A DNA stretch of 7,308 bases from Bacteroidales bacterium UBA3856 (GTDB lineage Bacteria; Bacteroidota; Bacteroidia; Bacteroidales; UBA932): positions 1 to 7,308 of the forward strand of contig DGHE01000026.1 of assembly GCA_002392525.1 (NCBI GenBank), given 5' to 3'. This document shows, one piece after another, positions 6,303-7,308 of the stretch. The notes under the pieces were generated by a model. It saw only the letters and a list, made by a program, of their open reading frames with translations, searched no databases and was not told the DNA's origin. The position numbers and the translations under genes are program-made. The stretch's first letter is position 1, and each line of letters begins with the position of its first letter.

Positions 6303-6791
6303 ATGAGCAGAAGTTGGAAAGAACTCTTGAGTAAATTCGTGATGTTCGCCCTCACGAGCAGCATGGGTACCGTCGTAGACCTGGGCCTGCACTGGGTTTT
6401 GGCAACCTATGCGTTCCGTGGTAACTACTGGGGCTCTTTCTGGATTGCTCCTACCATCTCGTTCGAGGTGGCTGCCATCGCCAATTTCTGCATCGCGTAT
6501 TTCTTTGTCTGGACGGAGCGCATCAGTCAGCACACCGTGCGTTCCTTCTTCCGCCATCTGGCCGCCTACAATGCGGCCTGCGTGGGCGCTTACATCCTCA
6601 AACTACTGGCCATGCAGGGCATTCACTTCCTGTTCGTGCGCCTGAACTGGATGCAGGACTGGACGATCGAACCCGTTATCTGTAATCTCCTGGGCCTGTT
6701 CTTCAGCGGCGGGTTCAACTTCTTCATGAGCGAGTTCGTCATCTTCAACAAGACCAAGAAAAACAACAATAATATAACACACAACATTTAA
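6303..6791 (+). CDS. GtrA-family four-helix membrane protein
   Basis: A 162-residue protein with four hydrophobic segments at about 12-34, 46-69, 85-110 and 122-147, the layout of the GtrA family (small inner-membrane proteins often linked to polyprenyl-phosphate-sugar transport or cell-surface glycan synthesis). KFVMFALTSSMGTVVDLGLH near the start is the family's K-F-x-x-x-G-x-x-x-x-x-x-D pattern. Two related motifs, NFCIAYFFVW (61-70) and NFFMSEFVIF (139-148), mark the internal duplication; the arginine often found in this motif is absent from both. The C-terminus is a short polar tail rich in Lys and Asn. It is the first gene behind a strong predicted promoter and ends 8 bases before the phosphofructokinase start. 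No glycosyltransferase is next to it, so the transported substrate cannot be inferred. Confidence 0.87.
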   Translation: MSRSWKELLSKFVMFALTSSMGTVVDLGLHWVLATYAFRGNYWGSFWIAPTISFEVAAIANFCIAYFFVWTERISQHTVRSFFRHLAAYNAACVGAYILKLLAMQGIHFLFVRLNWMQDWTIEPVICNLLGLFFSGGFNFFMSEFVIFNKTKKNNNNITHNI

Positions 6792-6799
6792 TTTCCATC

Positions 6800-7308
6800 A
6801 TGAAAGATTCCATCATCATCCTTTGTGGCGGCGGTCCGGCTCCGGGCATGAACACCGTCGTTATGTCCGTTGCCAAGACGTTCCTGTCCAACGGTTACCG
6901 TGTCATCGGCCTGCATGGCGGATACAGCGGTCTTTTCTCCAAGACACCCCGTACGGAGGACATCGATTTCTTCAAGGCCGACGCTTACTTCAACCGCGGC
7001 GGTTCCTACCTCCAGATGAGCCGTTTCAAGCCCACCGACAAGGATTTTGAAGAGAACTTCAACCTGGGCCTGTTCCAGGAGAACAACATCAAGCTGCTGG
7101 TGACCGTGGGCGGTGATGATACCGCTTCTACCGCCAACCGTATTGCCAAGTTCCTGGAAGCCAAGCACTATCCCATCCACAACATTCACGTGCCCAAGAC
7201 CATCGACAACGACCTTCCGCTGCCGAACAACACGCCTACCTTCGGCTTCAACAGCGCCAAGGACGAAGGCGCCCACCTGGCCCGCACCGTGTATGAGGAT
7301 GCCCGCAC
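6800..7308 (+). CDS. pfp: 6-phosphofructokinase, pyrophosphate-type, partial (N-terminal part)
   Basis: The frame is open from ATG at 6800 to the right edge and gives 169 codons. The nucleotide-binding-like loop GGGPAPGMN is at residues 10-18. GGDDT at 104-108 and PKTIDNDL at 132-139 are phosphofructokinase active-site motifs. The second aspartate of GGDDT (D107), where ATP-dependent enzymes have Gly, together with the lysine in PKTIDND, is the mark of PPi-dependent enzymes, so the predicted reaction is fructose-6-phosphate + PPi to fructose-1,6-bisphosphate + Pi, reversible, in cytosolic glycolysis. Such enzymes are common in Bacteroidota. Codon use (AAC, TTC, AAG, CTG, CGT, GGT preferred) suggests high expression. 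It lies 8 bases after the GtrA-like gene and probably shares its promoter. The C-terminal half is outside the window, so the subfamily length class cannot be told. Confidence 0.93.
   Translation, partial: MKDSIIILCGGGPAPGMNTVVMSVAKTFLSNGYRVIGLHGGYSGLFSKTPRTEDIDFFKADAYFNRGGSYLQMSRFKPTDKDFEENFNLGLFQENNIKLLVTVGGDDTASTANRIAKFLEAKHYPIHNIHVPKTIDNDLPLPNNTPTFGFNSAKDEGAHLARTVYEDAR

Noticed and set aside
6291..6557. Minus-strand frame of 88 codons opposite the start of the GtrA-like gene
   Set aside because: It overlaps a gene with four membrane helices and GtrA motifs and a matching promoter; no domain or promoter supports the reverse frame.
6788..7276. Minus-strand frame of 162 codons opposite the phosphofructokinase
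   Set aside because: The plus strand carries GGDDT and PKTIDNDL active-site motifs, so the reverse frame is a shadow.

Overview
The window looks like chromosomal DNA from a Bacteroidota bacterium, probably a relatively GC-rich member of the Bacteroidales. The evidence is the promoters, which fit the Bacteroidota pattern TTTG-N19/20-TAnnTTTG, the lack of clear Shine-Dalgarno sequences, and the presence of a DUF5686 outer-membrane protein, a GlsB/GlsA aminolipid acyltransferase pair and a pyrophosphate-type phosphofructokinase. Genus cannot be decided from the sequence. No mobile element, CRISPR array or RNA gene is visible, and every intergenic gap is shorter than 100 bases.

Layout: a short AT-rich divergent promoter region at about 6219-6302 separates two transcription units. 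Leftward (minus strand) runs a compact six-gene cluster: a GlsB-like amino-acid N-acyltransferase (6218-5238), a CDP-alcohol phosphatidyltransferase (5211-4504), a GlsA-like lysophospholipid-type O-acyltransferase (4503-3640), a short-chain dehydrogenase (3652-2840), a secreted DUF5686 outer-membrane beta-barrel protein (2815-584), and an AraC-type regulator (578 to beyond the window's left edge). Gaps are 26, 0, -13, 24 and 5 bases, so this reads as one operon, perhaps with an extra promoter before the DUF5686 gene. Rightward (plus strand) are a four-helix GtrA-family membrane protein (6303-6791) and, 8 bases later, the start of a PPi-type phosphofructokinase (6800 onward, cut by the right edge).

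How the genes may work together: GlsB and GlsA of Bacteroides make glycine lipids. GlsB puts a 3-hydroxy fatty acid on the glycine nitrogen (the product is commendamide-like) and GlsA esterifies a second fatty acid to the 3-hydroxyl. Here a complete CDP-alcohol phosphatidyltransferase sits between the two, translationally adjacent to the GlsA-like gene. This suggests an aminolipid pathway with an added phospholipid step, for example attachment of a phosphatidyl group to an aminolipid carrying a free hydroxyl. That is the most interesting idea in the window. It is inferred from context, not shown by sequence. The reductase, the outer-membrane protein and the AraC regulator could be tailoring, envelope and control functions of the same locus, or just co-transcribed.
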